A stretch of DNA of 55,683 nt, taken from positions 1 through 55,683 of the forward strand of contig JANQSF010000079.1 in the NCBI GenBank assembly GCA_028284155.1, given 5' to 3'. Of this stretch, positions 24,847 through 33,529 are shown in pieces. The position numbers were made by a program, and so were the translations under genes. The stretch comes from Phycisphaeraceae bacterium (lineage in GTDB: Bacteria; Planctomycetota; Phycisphaerae; Phycisphaerales; Phycisphaeraceae). The notes beneath the pieces are model-generated. The model ran no database searches, was not told the DNA's origin, and worked only from the letters and a program-made list of their open reading frames with translations. Numbering within the stretch: the first letter of the stretch is position 1; each line of letters starts with the position of its first letter.

Positions 24847-25599
24847 TCAATTGATTCCGAAAAGGTCACGCCGGGGCGCGTTCGTGACAAACGACTCGAG
24901 TTTGTCGCGTCCGAACTCGGTCTCGACCAATAACAAACCATCCAGTCGCCCGCCCAGCGTGTCCGGGCCGTGCATGTCCAGCGCCATAAAGCGATAACGA
25001 TTGTCCGTCAGCCAGGCCCGCACGAGCATGTCGGGTGTGTAGCCTTCCTCGCCGGTCATGCACTGGAAGTTCCCCTGCAACCAGACGCCCATCGACTCCA
25101 ACTCGCGCAGCACCTTGTCGAATGAAGCGTCGCCGGCGATCGGCATCCGCTCCGGGTGCGCGAGGATCGGCTGATACCGCCGATCGATCAGCCAGCGGTA
25201 GATCCCCGGCGCCCAGTCCGGCCAATCGTCGCCCCAGTAGTCGGTCAGGACGCAGCGCGAGCCGGCCAGCGTCGGCACACCGTGCGCTTGCATCCAATCG
25301 ATCGCCCCCTCGAACAGTTGCAACTCACCGCCCGGCCAAATCGCGTATTCAATCCCTTTGGCGGCGACCTCACGCCGCAGGTCGTCCACGCGCTGCTTGA
25401 TCAGCGTCGGCGTGTTGTCCGGCAGGTGGCGCGGCCAAATGTGCGGCGTGCAGACCGTGCCGACATAGCCCGCGACGCGCAACATCCGGATGCACTCGAT
25501 CGACTCGTCCAGCGACGCGCAGCCGTCGTCAATCCCCGGCAACAGGTGGCTGTGGATGTCGATTCGGCCGACGGGCGGTGGAGGCGGCTCGGTTGGCAT
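24847..25599 (-). CDS. CpsB/YwqE-type tyrosine-protein phosphatase
   Basis: The family is PHP-fold, metal-dependent and reverses tyrosine phosphorylation of bacterial tyrosine kinases in capsule and exopolysaccharide production. The 250-residue protein starts with DIHSHLLPGIDDG (metal His16 and His18), then ESIECIRMLRVAGYVGTVCTPH, the hallmark continuation. HPERM (near residue 158) is the second metal-site motif. The ATG at 25599 is chosen; an in-frame TTG at 25629 overlaps the cinA stop (TTGA) and could add ten residues, which would couple translation to cinA. No tyrosine kinase is seen in the window, so its target is unknown. Confidence 0.8.
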   Translation of the reverse strand: MPTEPPPPPVGRIDIHSHLLPGIDDGCASLDESIECIRMLRVAGYVGTVCTPHIWPRHLPDNTPTLIKQRVDDLRREVAAKGIEYAIWPGGELQLFEGAIDWMQAHGVPTLAGSRCVLTDYWGDDWPDWAPGIYRWLIDRRYQPILAHPERMPIAGDASFDKVLRELESMGVWLQGNFQCMTGEEGYTPDMLVRAWLTDNRYRFMALDMHGPDTLGGRLDGLLLVETEFGRDKLESFVTNAPRRDLFGIN

Positions 25600-25625
25600 A
25601 GGGGCACTTCTGCTCTGCTTCGGTT

Positions 25626-26948
25626 TCAACCCGATCCATGCTCCGACGCTTCGCGCGGCATGGCCCAGCCCAACTCACTCATCGGCACGCCCAGCAGGTC
25701 GAACCGCAACATCTGTAGGGCGCACTTTGCGGCCCGGTCGCGCACCGCGTCGCGGTCGCCGAGCAAACGCAGCAACAAGGCTTGCGATGACACGTCATCG
25801 CCGTCGCGCCGCGCCAAACCGAGCCAGACCGTGCCGACCGGCTTCTTAGCCGACCCGCCGCCCGGCCCGGCAATGCCCGTAACCGCCACGGCCCGGTCGG
25901 CCTGACCGTTTTCGAGCGCCCCTTCCGCCATCGACAACGCCACCGGCTCACTCACCGCGCCGTGTTCGGCCAACACCGATTCGGGCACGTCAAGTTGCCC
26001 CGCTTTCATTTCATTCGCGTACGTCACCCACCCGCCGACGTAAACGTCACTTGAGCCCGATACGTCGGTCAGCATCGTGCCGATCAGCCCGCCCGTACAC
26101 GACTCGGCCGTCGCGACGCGCAGCCCGCGTTCGCGCAGCAGCGTGATGACCGCCTCAGCCAACGTGTCGCAGTCTCGGCCAAACGCGACGGCCCCGATGC
26201 GTTGACGCACGTCGTCGACCGTCTGCTCGAGCGCGGCCGACGCCGCGTCGCGGTCCGAGCCCTCGCTGCGCACCCGAACCGAGACGATCCCCGCCGCCAC
26301 CGTCGTGCCGACTTTCGGGTTCCTTTCGCGGGCCATCAACTCCCCAAGTTGCTCGGCGATGTCACTCTCGCCCTTGCCGAACGTGTGCACCGTCGTCGTC
26401 AGAATGACCCGACGACCGGCCTCACTCGCCGCCGCGGCCTCGACGACCGGCGGCAGCACGTCGCGGTCGAACATGACCCGCATCTCGCGCGGGACGCCCG
26501 GCACGACGTAAACGACCGCCCGATGCAACTCAGCCCGAATGCCCGGGGCCGTGCCGCAGGTATTCTTGATCATCGATGCACCGGCCGGGTACATGGCCTG
26601 CACCTTGTTCCGTTCCGGCATCTCGCGCTTGCGCAGCCGAAAGAAGGCGCGCAGGTGCTTCAGGCTCGCTTCGTCCGCGACCAGCTCGACGCCCATCGCA
26701 TCGGCCAACGCCTCCCGCGTCAGGTCGTCTTCCGTCGGCCCGAGCCCGCCCGACACCAGCACAACGTCGGACACCTGCGCCGCAGTGACCAACGCCTGCG
26801 TGATCGCGGCGCGGTCGTCGCTGACGGTCTGGTGATACAGCGTCGGCACGCCGTGCTCAGCCAGCCGCGCGCTCAGCCAGGCGCTGTTCGTGTCGACGGT
26901 TTGGCCGAGCGCCAGCTCGTCCCCAATCGCGATGACCACGGCTTGCAT
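25626..26948 (-). CDS. cinA: CinA-like protein (MoCF domain plus nicotinamide-nucleotide amidohydrolase)
   Basis: The 440-residue protein has an N-terminal MoCF_biosynth domain (IGDELALGQTVDTNSAWLS, LVSGGLGPTEDD, VVPGVPREM) and a C-terminal CinA domain (LRVATAESCTGGLIGTMLTDVSGSS, continuing to VAVTGIAGPGGG). The C-terminal domain has NMN deamidase activity in studied homologues; both recycle NAD-pathway metabolites. Length is normal. The minus-strand TACAAT (26955-26960) is exactly 6 nt before the ATG. It precedes the CpsB-like gene on one transcript. Confidence 0.92.
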   Translation of the reverse strand: MQAVVIAIGDELALGQTVDTNSAWLSARLAEHGVPTLYHQTVSDDRAAITQALVTAAQVSDVVLVSGGLGPTEDDLTREALADAMGVELVADEASLKHLRAFFRLRKREMPERNKVQAMYPAGASMIKNTCGTAPGIRAELHRAVVYVVPGVPREMRVMFDRDVLPPVVEAAAASEAGRRVILTTTVHTFGKGESDIAEQLGELMARERNPKVGTTVAAGIVSVRVRSEGSDRDAASAALEQTVDDVRQRIGAVAFGRDCDTLAEAVITLLRERGLRVATAESCTGGLIGTMLTDVSGSSDVYVGGWVTYANEMKAGQLDVPESVLAEHGAVSEPVALSMAEGALENGQADRAVAVTGIAGPGGGSAKKPVGTVWLGLARRDGDDVSSQALLLRLLGDRDAVRDRAAKCALQMLRFDLLGVPMSELGWAMPREASEHGSG

Positions 26949-26954
26949 GCGGCG

Positions 26955-26960
26955 ATTGTA
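26955..26960 (-). promoter_or_regulatory. -10 box TACAAT, 6 nt before cinA ATG
   Basis: The minus-strand order is TACAAT-CGCCGC-ATG. It lies 27 bp from the divergent TATACT of folD. Confidence 0.5.
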
Positions 26961-26987
26961 GGGACGCCGCCCGGCTGAACGTTCGCG

Positions 26988-26993
26988 TATACT
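26988..26993 (+). promoter_or_regulatory. -10 box TATACT, 6 nt before folD ATG
   Basis: TATACT-TCGCGC-ATG. The nearest recognisable -35 is poor. Confidence 0.5.
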
Positions 26994-26999
26994 TCGCGC

Positions 27000-27866
27000 A
27001 TGACCACCACCGCCACGCTCATGGACGGCAAGGCCGTTTCACAGGACGTTCTGGCCAAGTGCGCCGACCGCGTCAAACGGATCACTGACAAAACGAACGT
27101 CACACCCTGCCTCGCGACCGTGCTCGTCGGTAACGACCCGGCATCCGCGACGTACGTCCGCATGAAGGGCAAGCGATGCGAGAGCGTCGGCATGACGTCG
27201 CTGCGCGTCGAGATGCCGGACGACACGACCACCGAACAGCTCGTCGACAAGGTCACGCAACTGAGCAACGACGCCGCCGTCCACGGCATCCTGCTCCAGC
27301 ACCCCGTGCCGGGTCAGATCGACGAGCGGGCCGCGTTCGAGGCCATCGCACCAGGCAAGGACGTCGACGGCGTGACGATCCACAGCTTCGGGGCGATTAC
27401 CTTTGACCTGGATTCGGGGTACGGCTCGTGTACGCCGGCCGGCATCATGCGGTTGCTCGACGCGTACGGCGTCAAACCGGAAGGCATGCACGCCGTGGTG
27501 ATCGGCCGAAGCCCGATCCTGGGCAAGCCGATGGCCATGATGCTGCTGGGCGCGAACGCGACGGTGACGATCTGCCACTCGCGTACGCGCGACCTGTCCG
27601 CCCTGGTCGAGCAGGCGGACCTCGTCGTCGCTGCTGTCGGCCGGGCCAACTTCGTACTGGGTGACTGGATCAAACAAGGGGCGATCGTGATCGACGCGGG
27701 CTACAACGCGGGCAACGTCGGCGACGTCGATTTTGAGCCGGCGGCCGCGCGGGCGTCGATGATTACCCCCGTGCCGGGCGGCGTCGGCCCGATGACCATC
27801 GCCACACTGATCGACCAGACGTCGATCGCCGCGGCCAAACAACTCGGCGTGCCCGAGTTGATTTGA
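27000..27866 (+). CDS. folD: Bifunctional methylenetetrahydrofolate dehydrogenase/cyclohydrolase
   Basis: FolD converts 5,10-methylene-THF to 10-formyl-THF with NADP. The 288-residue protein has LATVLVGNDPASATYVRMKGKRCESVG (substrate Tyr and catalytic Lys in YVxxK), GILLQHPVPGQID, PGKDVDG, CTPAGIMRLL and VVIGRSPILGKPMAMML. It ends in TPVPGGVGPMTIATL. All signature motifs are intact and length is normal. It is divergent from cinA, with its own TATACT box. Confidence 0.96.
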   Translation: MTTTATLMDGKAVSQDVLAKCADRVKRITDKTNVTPCLATVLVGNDPASATYVRMKGKRCESVGMTSLRVEMPDDTTTEQLVDKVTQLSNDAAVHGILLQHPVPGQIDERAAFEAIAPGKDVDGVTIHSFGAITFDLDSGYGSCTPAGIMRLLDAYGVKPEGMHAVVIGRSPILGKPMAMMLLGANATVTICHSRTRDLSALVEQADLVVAAVGRANFVLGDWIKQGAIVIDAGYNAGNVGDVDFEPAAARASMITPVPGGVGPMTIATLIDQTSIAAAKQLGVPELI

Positions 27867-27946
27867 ACGATCGGCCCACGACACGCACTGAAAGTCGGGG
27901 CGACCGACCGCTTTCAAGGATGAATCGACCTGACCGATGAGGGACC

Positions 27947-28549
27947 ATGACGCAGTTCAACACACCCACCTATCAAGTTCAACGCGCCACCGGCAAGTGC
28001 GCGATCACCGGCCGCGAACTCGAACCGGGCGAGCCGTATATGGCCACGCTGATCGAGGTCGACCCCGAATCCGTGGAACGCACAGAGGCTGAATCGGCTG
28101 ACAAGTCAAACGACGACGCATCAGCCGCCAACGACCTGGGCATGCGGCGGCTGGACATCTGCATGGAGGCGTGGAACCACAACCCACCACCGCCCCCAGA
28201 TGGCATCTTCTGCTACTGGAAAACGGTCGTGCCCGAGCCGACCGAAAAACGCCGCCTGTTCGTCGACGACGCCGTGCTGCTGAACCTCTTCCGCCGACTC
28301 GAAGACGACGAACAACCGAAACGGCAGGCCTTCCGATTCGTGCTCGGCCTGATCCTTATGCGCAAGCGTCTGCTGAAGTACGAGGGCAGCGAGCGCGTCA
28401 AAGGCGACGACGGTACCGACGTGGACTGGTGGCTGGTCAAGGCCAAGGGCGAGGAAGACCCGATCCGCGTGCTCAACCCCCGCCTCGGCGACGACGAGGT
28501 GCAACAGGTCACCGAACAACTCAGCGAGGTGCTGGACGGGGAGCTTTGA
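27947..28549 (+). CDS. Conserved planctomycete hypothetical protein
   Basis: The 200-residue protein opens with a short segment containing GKCAITGRELEPGEPYMATL. This looks like a lone zinc-ribbon half (only Cys17 and a few polar residues), then PDGIFCYWKTVVPEPTEKRR, LFVDDAVLLNLFRRLED, and FVLGLILMRKRLLKY. These latter strings recur in Planctomycetes proteins I recall but for which I know no function. It is probably cytoplasmic and soluble. The gene follows folD by 80 bp; the ATG at 27947 has no strong ribosome site. An element of another repeat family begins 22 bp past the stop. Confidence 0.6.
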   Translation: MTQFNTPTYQVQRATGKCAITGRELEPGEPYMATLIEVDPESVERTEAESADKSNDDASAANDLGMRRLDICMEAWNHNPPPPPDGIFCYWKTVVPEPTEKRRLFVDDAVLLNLFRRLEDDEQPKRQAFRFVLGLILMRKRLLKYEGSERVKGDDGTDVDWWLVKAKGEEDPIRVLNPRLGDDEVQQVTEQLSEVLDGEL

Positions 28550-28570
28550 TCTTGTCACGCACCCGCCCGC

Positions 28571-28649
28571 CATTTAGCCGCGTCGCTTGCGACGCGCTTT
28601 CCGTTACTCAACGTCGCCGCACGCGCGTCGCAAGCGACGCGAGTAAGTG
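28571..28649. repeat. 79-bp inverted-repeat element, copy 1
   Basis: The arms CATTTAGCCGCGTCGCTTGC(GAC) and its near complement ending GAGTAAGTG flank a loop of about 33 bp. The arms differ at a few positions. The second copy is at 33464-33529 with a perfect 23-bp stem. It lies between the hypothetical gene and the lipoprotein gene, ending one base before the lipoprotein ATG at 28651. Confidence 0.75.
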
Positions 28650-28650
28650 G

Positions 28651-29496
28651 ATGTGTGTACTCATTCTCGTGTGCGCATCGGGCTGCGAGACGTTCAACGG
28701 GAAACCGGACGACGTCGCCCCGCCACCCGCGGACCGCCCCACACTGCGAGCGGTCATCGACCAATACAACAAGAACCTCACGCGCCTCAAACGCCTGCGC
28801 GGTCACGGTGTCATCGAGATGCGGTGGGTCGACGAGGACGGCAAGAAACGGTTCGAGCAAGGCGATATCACGCTGCTGACCGTCCCGCCCCACCACTTGG
28901 CCATGCCCATTCAGAAACTCGGCGTCGACCTGTTCTGGCTGGGAGCCAACGACGAACGGTTCTGGTACTTCGACCTTTCCGGCGACAACAAGGTCGCGTG
29001 GGTCGGCACGCACAAAGGTGGCGGCGATCAGGCCGCGTCACGCCTGCCCGCGCCAATTCGGCCGGGCGACCTGATCCACCTGCTCGGCATCATCCCTGTC
29101 AGGGCAGACGCGTTCCCGGCTGAGCAACTCGATCAACGCGTGCCCTACGTCAAAGGTGACTATGTCCTTTCGCCGCCCGGTTCGCGCGTCCGGATGCGCG
29201 TCGCGCCGCAGAGCGGATTGGCCGTCGGCGCCGATGTGCTGGACGGGCAGGGCCAGGTGCGGATGACCTGCAAGCTCTCGAATCACAAGATGGTCGAAAT
29301 GGTCGGCGTCCCGCCGGGGGCGTGGTCGTGGGTGCCGGGCCGAATCGTGGTCACACTGCCGGACGACAGAGGCCGCGTCCAACTCGAATTGCACGACTTT
29401 GTCGACGACCCGGGCCGGATCCGCAGCGCGGCTTTCAATTACGCCAAGCTGCTGGAGGCCAAAAAGCCCGGCCGAGTCATCGACCTGGACAAGTAG
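28651..29496 (+). CDS. Lipoprotein of unknown function
   Basis: From the ATG at 28651 there are 281 residues, and the N-terminus reads MCVLILVCASGCETF. A lipobox ASGC lies only 12 residues in, so the signal peptide is unusually short. In frame upstream, the repeat at 28571-28649 encodes QRRRTRVASDASKW, which would add a basic n-region, but no standard start codon was identified there. The repeat may have replaced the original 5' end. The mature region includes RLRGHGVIEMRWVDEDGKK, HHLAMPIQKLGVDLFWLGA and SRVRMRVAPQSG; it is beta-rich and resembles LolA/LolB-like lipoprotein carriers. That is a guess. The stop TAG is shared with a second repeat. Confidence 0.6.
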   Translation: MCVLILVCASGCETFNGKPDDVAPPPADRPTLRAVIDQYNKNLTRLKRLRGHGVIEMRWVDEDGKKRFEQGDITLLTVPPHHLAMPIQKLGVDLFWLGANDERFWYFDLSGDNKVAWVGTHKGGGDQAASRLPAPIRPGDLIHLLGIIPVRADAFPAEQLDQRVPYVKGDYVLSPPGSRVRMRVAPQSGLAVGADVLDGQGQVRMTCKLSNHKMVEMVGVPPGAWSWVPGRIVVTLPDDRGRVQLELHDFVDDPGRIRSAAFNYAKLLEAKKPGRVIDLDK

Positions 29497-29566
29497 GGTG
29501 CGCTTCAGCGCACCACGATGAACGGACAGTTTCCCCGCGTGCTTGGTGCACTGAAGCGCACCCTAC
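29493..29566. repeat. 74-bp inverted-repeat element, copy 1
   Basis: The arms GTAGGGTGCGCTTCAGCGCA(CCA) and its complement (one mismatch in 23) flank a 28-bp loop. The TAG at 29494-29496 within the left arm is the stop codon of the preceding lipoprotein gene. The other copies are at 51245 and 51986, each exactly 74 bp. Confidence 0.85.
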
Positions 29567-29590
29567 GGGTGCGCCTGCGACATCCGGTTT

Positions 29591-30934
29591 CTAATTCTCG
29601 CCCAAGCCAAAGAACGTGACGTTCCCGCTGCCGCCACCGGTCGGGTTGAGGCTGGCGCGGGTCTGGTCGATCCACTTGCTCAACTCACGCGGGTGGTACT
29701 GTCGATCGATGTCGTCGCGGATCCAGACGAGTTTGGCCAACGCGCCACGCAGGTCGCCATTCTTTCGCAACGTTTCCGCAACGTTCAGCGCTGCGGCGAC
29801 TCGGTTGTGCTCCAACCGGTCGCGCTCCGACTGATCCAGCACGGTGTTTTCCAAGGCCGCCAGGTCGGCAGCAATCTGCGCCGGAGTTCTGCCGGGCTCG
29901 CGATCGAGCGTTTGTTGAATCGGGTCGTCAGCCGCCAGGACATACGGCTCGACAACGATGGGCTTTCGCATCACACCCGAATCGTCGCCGGGTTGATTCG
30001 TCTTACTGTCGCCGTCTTTTTCCTTGCCCTCATTCGATCGGCTGGCGACGACGCTGAACATGTAGATGACCGCCACGAGAATCAGCACGTTGATGCCGAC
30101 CAGCACCCAGGTCAGGGCACCCAATCGGCTGTTGCCCTCAGCCAAACTTTCAGCCGACTCCAGGTCATTGACGTCGTCGGTCGGCCCGAAGTCGAGTGCC
30201 GCGGCGGAACGCGCCGCTTGCGGCGCCGCAGTTCTGCCCGCCCCGGGCGCGACCGTTGAACCGGTCGGCGCTGAACCGGGCGTCTCGGGCGTGCCGCCAG
30301 CCATGTCGACCTCGTCGCCTAACACGTCGGCCAATAGGTCCATCCCAACGCCGCCTTTAGCTGCGGGCTTGCTCGGGCTGTCGCCACCGGTCGCCGCACC
30401 GGTCTTATCCAGCTTGCCGCCACCGGCTTCATCCTCTTCGCCACCTTCACCGTTGGCCCGCGCGATCGCCGCATTCAATCGACGCTGCGCTCGCGAGGCC
30501 TCGGCCTCGGTCATGTACATCAGGCCAAGCTCGTTGCGCTCGTCCGGCTCACTGAAAGCCGTCCCACAATGCCGGCAGGTCGTTGACGCCGGGTCGACTT
30601 TCTCGCCGCAGTCGTGGCAGTACCCGATCAGATGTGCGATGCCCGGTACGTTCCGTGCGACCGACCAGAATTGCTTCGTTGTCGGCCCACGCAAGACCGT
30701 GGCGGGCTTGATCCGCCCCGCCTTGGCCTGCTTCTTGATCACCTCGTAACTGCAGCCGGGCCGAAATGGCATTCGGCTGTCGCGCAGGAACCAAGGCCCC
30801 ATCGCGATCTGAGTCGCCTTACGGGACAGCGGCTCGAACAGGCCACCGCACAGGTCGCACTTATCGCCGCCGTTCTGCATATGACCGCAGTACGGGCAAA
30901 GGATCGTGCGCGTCTCGCTGTTGGCCTGACTCAT
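29591..30934 (-). CDS. Zinc-ribbon membrane protein with GYF-like region
   Basis: The 447-residue protein starts with a zinc ribbon CPYCG/CDLCG (C13, C16, C26, C29). It then has a segment MGPWFLRDSRMPFRPGCSYEVIKKQAKAGRI (about 45-75) of the GYF_2/DUF4339 type, in which the aromatic turn precedes a ligand-binding helix. A second ribbon CHDCG/CRHCG follows (C106, C109, C120, C123). Next is a long Gly/Ala/Glu-rich linker and one transmembrane helix at about 271-296. The C-terminal part has helical motifs resembling LDREPGRTPAQIAADLAALE and RVAAALNVAETLRKNGDLRG. It may sense or organise proteins at the membrane; the actual role is unknown. Confidence 0.65.
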   Translation of the reverse strand: MSQANSETRTILCPYCGHMQNGGDKCDLCGGLFEPLSRKATQIAMGPWFLRDSRMPFRPGCSYEVIKKQAKAGRIKPATVLRGPTTKQFWSVARNVPGIAHLIGYCHDCGEKVDPASTTCRHCGTAFSEPDERNELGLMYMTEAEASRAQRRLNAAIARANGEGGEEDEAGGGKLDKTGAATGGDSPSKPAAKGGVGMDLLADVLGDEVDMAGGTPETPGSAPTGSTVAPGAGRTAAPQAARSAAALDFGPTDDVNDLESAESLAEGNSRLGALTWVLVGINVLILVAVIYMFSVVASRSNEGKEKDGDSKTNQPGDDSGVMRKPIVVEPYVLAADDPIQQTLDREPGRTPAQIAADLAALENTVLDQSERDRLEHNRVAAALNVAETLRKNGDLRGALAKLVWIRDDIDRQYHPRELSKWIDQTRASLNPTGGGSGNVTFFGLGEN

Positions 30935-31031
30935 AAGCGGGTGGGCGGCAGGGTCGGAGCGGGGTTCGGGGGGATTCCGGGGGACCTGGCGGGCGTTGAC
31001 TCGGCGTCGGGCGGGTCATAGCGTGACCCTC

Positions 31032-32057
31032 ATGCGACGCGTTTATCTGGTCATCATCATCGGCGGGATCGCCGTGTCACTGCTGGGCTGCGGCGGCGGC
31101 ACGTCGGTGGACGACCGTGCCGGCACGTCTTCGGGCGATACAACCGCGCGAAACGGAGCCGGTGCGAGCAATTCTAGCGTCGCCAACGCCGGCTCGCCAA
31201 ACCGCTCAGCCAGGGGCGCGGGCGATCAGTCGGTCGCCCTGTTGGGCAACCGCGCGGTGCGTGTATCCGACATGCGGGCGGCGTTGCTCGAAGCCGGCGG
31301 CCCGCGCGTGCTGGAAGACCTGATCCTCGACCGCATGGTCGAACGCCGACTCGCGCAGGCCGGTCTGTCCGTCAACGACACCGACGTGCAGCGCGAGCGC
31401 AACATCTTCGCCGACATCTGGTCGACCGATGCCGACGAGGCGGCCCGACTCGTGCGTGAGATCCGCCGCCTGCGTGGGCTGGGCGACGTGCGTTTCCAGC
31501 AACTGCTCAAGCGCAACGCCGCGCTGCGCAAGCTGATCAAGACGGACGTGCAGGTCAGCGGCGCCGCGATCGACGAAGAATACCAACTCGCGTACGGCCC
31601 CAAGTACCGCTGCCGACTCATCGTCGTCCCCCGCCTGGGGCAGGCGACGCAGATCGTGCAACAGGCCCGCGGCGGGGCGAACTTCATCGACCTGGCGGTC
31701 AACCACAGCACCGACGTGAGCGCCCGGCAAGGCGGGCTGCTGCCGCTGATGAGCCCGGTCGACGCGACCTTCGAGAAGGCGGTGCGCGAACAGGTCCGCG
31801 GCATGCGGGTCGGGCAGGTATCCGACCCGATCAACATCGAGAACGGCTTCGCAATCGTCAAGGTCGAGCAGGTCGTGCCGGGGCAGGACGTACCGCTCGA
31901 CTCGGTCCGCGACGAGATGCGCCGCCGACGTGTCCTGCGCATCGAAGCGCAACTGATGGGCCAGGAGCGCAACGCGATGCTCCGCCAGGCCGCACAGTCG
32001 TTGGTCATTCTCGACCCCGTGCTCAAACGCGCGTGGGACCGCCGCAACGCGCAGTGA
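31032..32057 (+). CDS. Lipoprotein parvulin-type peptidyl-prolyl isomerase (SurA/PpiC-like)
   Basis: The 341-residue protein starts with a signal peptide (MRRVYLVIIIGGIAVSLLGC, lipobox Cys at about 20). An N-terminal helical chaperone region runs about 60-165. A parvulin domain follows (PKYRCRLIVVPR, GANFIDLAVNHST, ARQGGLLPLMSPV, FEKAVREQVRGMRVGQVSDPI, GFAIVKVE). It helps fold exported outer-membrane proteins. The His of the parvulin active site is the one in NHSTD, in the usual place. An earlier start at 30996 (TTG) was rejected because it leaves the signal peptide internal. Confidence 0.85.
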   Translation: MRRVYLVIIIGGIAVSLLGCGGGTSVDDRAGTSSGDTTARNGAGASNSSVANAGSPNRSARGAGDQSVALLGNRAVRVSDMRAALLEAGGPRVLEDLILDRMVERRLAQAGLSVNDTDVQRERNIFADIWSTDADEAARLVREIRRLRGLGDVRFQQLLKRNAALRKLIKTDVQVSGAAIDEEYQLAYGPKYRCRLIVVPRLGQATQIVQQARGGANFIDLAVNHSTDVSARQGGLLPLMSPVDATFEKAVREQVRGMRVGQVSDPINIENGFAIVKVEQVVPGQDVPLDSVRDEMRRRRVLRIEAQLMGQERNAMLRQAAQSLVILDPVLKRAWDRRNAQ

Positions 32058-32244
32058 GCGGACGACCCGCAACGAACCATTAGACAGCAAAACGTGGTCG
32101 CTGGCGCATTGGCATGTGTCGGCGTCGATTGAGACGATAAGTTTGAGGTGTGCGTGCCGAGTGACCCTCATGCCGCGCACGATGTGCTTTGCTGATGAAA
32201 CCCCATTGACCAGGACCATCGCGTACCCCGCGACCTGATAAGCC

Positions 32245-33453
32245 ATGCAAATCCAACCCGCCAACCGGATCGACCGCCTGCCGCCTTACGTGCTGGGCAA
32301 GCTCAAGAACCTGATCTACGAACGCCGGCGCGACGGCGTCGATGTGATTGACCTGAACATGGGCAACCCGTCGGACGCGCCGCCTGATGTCGTGATCGAG
32401 AAGCTGCGCGAGGCCGCGACCGACCCGCGCAACAGCCGATACTCGGTTTCGGCCGGCATCTACAACCTGCGTCGCGATCTTGCGCTGAAATACAAACGCA
32501 AATGGGGCGTCGAACTCGACCCGGAGACCGAGGTCATCGCGACCATCGGCTCGAAGGAAGGGTTCAGCCATATGTGCCTGGCCATGATGGGGCCGGGCGA
32601 CATCGCCGTCGTGGCCGACCCGGCGTTTCAGATTCACACCTACGCGATCGTGCTGGCCGGCGCGAGCACGGTCAGCGTGCCGCTGGGCAACGACGACGCG
32701 TTCCTCGACCGTATCGACCACGTGCTCGACACGCTCACGCCGCAGCCGAAGGTCGTCGTGCTCAACTACCCGCACAACCCCACGGCCATCACCGTCGACT
32801 CGGGCTTCTTCGACAAGGTCGTGCGCATGGCTGACAAACACCAGGTCATGATCCTGCACGACTTCGCGTATGGCGAGACGTGTTTTGACGGCTATCAAGC
32901 ACCGTCTTACTTGCAGGCCGAGGGGGCCAAGGGGTTCGGTGTTGAATTCAGCACACTAAGCAAGCCGTACAACATGGCCGGCTGGCGGATCGGTTTCTGC
33001 GCGGGTCACCCGGACATGATCAAGGCCCTTTCGACGATCAAGGGCTACTACGACTACGGCATCTTCCAGGCCGTGCAGATCGCCGCGATCATCGCGATGC
33101 GCGAAGGCGACAAGCACATCGACGCACAAGCGAGGAAGTATCAGGAACGCCGCGACGTGCTGGCCCGCGGCCTGCAACGGCTGGGCTGGTCCGTCGACGT
33201 GCCGCGTGCGTCGATGTTCATCTGGGCGCGGGTCAGCGACGAACACCTGGCCCGCTTCAACGGCTCGACCAACGAACTGTGTCTTGCGATGGTCGACGAA
33301 GCCGAAGTCGCCATGACCCCCGGCGCGGCGTTCGGCCCGGGCGGCGAGGGCTACGTCCGTCTTGCACTGGTCGAAAACGAACACCGCCTGCGGCAGGCGG
33401 TTCGGCAGTTGAGCCGTGAATTGAATCGTTCGACAACGGCGGTGATCGCGTGA
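32245..33453 (+). CDS. alaC: Class I/II aminotransferase, AlaC-like
   Basis: The 402-residue PLP enzyme starts IDRLPPYVLGKLKNLIYERR and carries DLNMGNPSDAPP, YSVSAGIYNLRRDLA, IGSKEGFSHM, YPHNPTA, HDFAYGE and the PLP lysine K240 in STLSKPYNMAGWRIGF. The overall order and these stretches match the glutamate-pyruvate aminotransferase AlaC of Escherichia coli from memory. That enzyme makes alanine. LL-diaminopimelate aminotransferase is a related alternative. The gene stands alone, 188 bp after the parvulin gene. Confidence 0.82.
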   Translation: MQIQPANRIDRLPPYVLGKLKNLIYERRRDGVDVIDLNMGNPSDAPPDVVIEKLREAATDPRNSRYSVSAGIYNLRRDLALKYKRKWGVELDPETEVIATIGSKEGFSHMCLAMMGPGDIAVVADPAFQIHTYAIVLAGASTVSVPLGNDDAFLDRIDHVLDTLTPQPKVVVLNYPHNPTAITVDSGFFDKVVRMADKHQVMILHDFAYGETCFDGYQAPSYLQAEGAKGFGVEFSTLSKPYNMAGWRIGFCAGHPDMIKALSTIKGYYDYGIFQAVQIAAIIAMREGDKHIDAQARKYQERRDVLARGLQRLGWSVDVPRASMFIWARVSDEHLARFNGSTNELCLAMVDEAEVAMTPGAAFGPGGEGYVRLALVENEHRLRQAVRQLSRELNRSTTAVIA

Positions 33454-33463
33454 ATCGCGTCCC

Positions 33464-33529
33464 CATTTAGCCGCGTCGCTTGCGACGTGTTTGACGCGCG
33501 GAGCGCGTCGCAAGCGACGCGGCTAAATG
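33464..33529. repeat. 66-bp inverted-repeat element, copy 2
   Basis: The perfect 23-bp arms CATTTAGCCGCGTCGCTTGC(GAC) and complement flank a 20-bp loop. The right edge (33529) abuts the TGA stop codon (33530-33532) of the minus-strand gene, i.e. the element begins at the first base after that stop. Confidence 0.85.
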
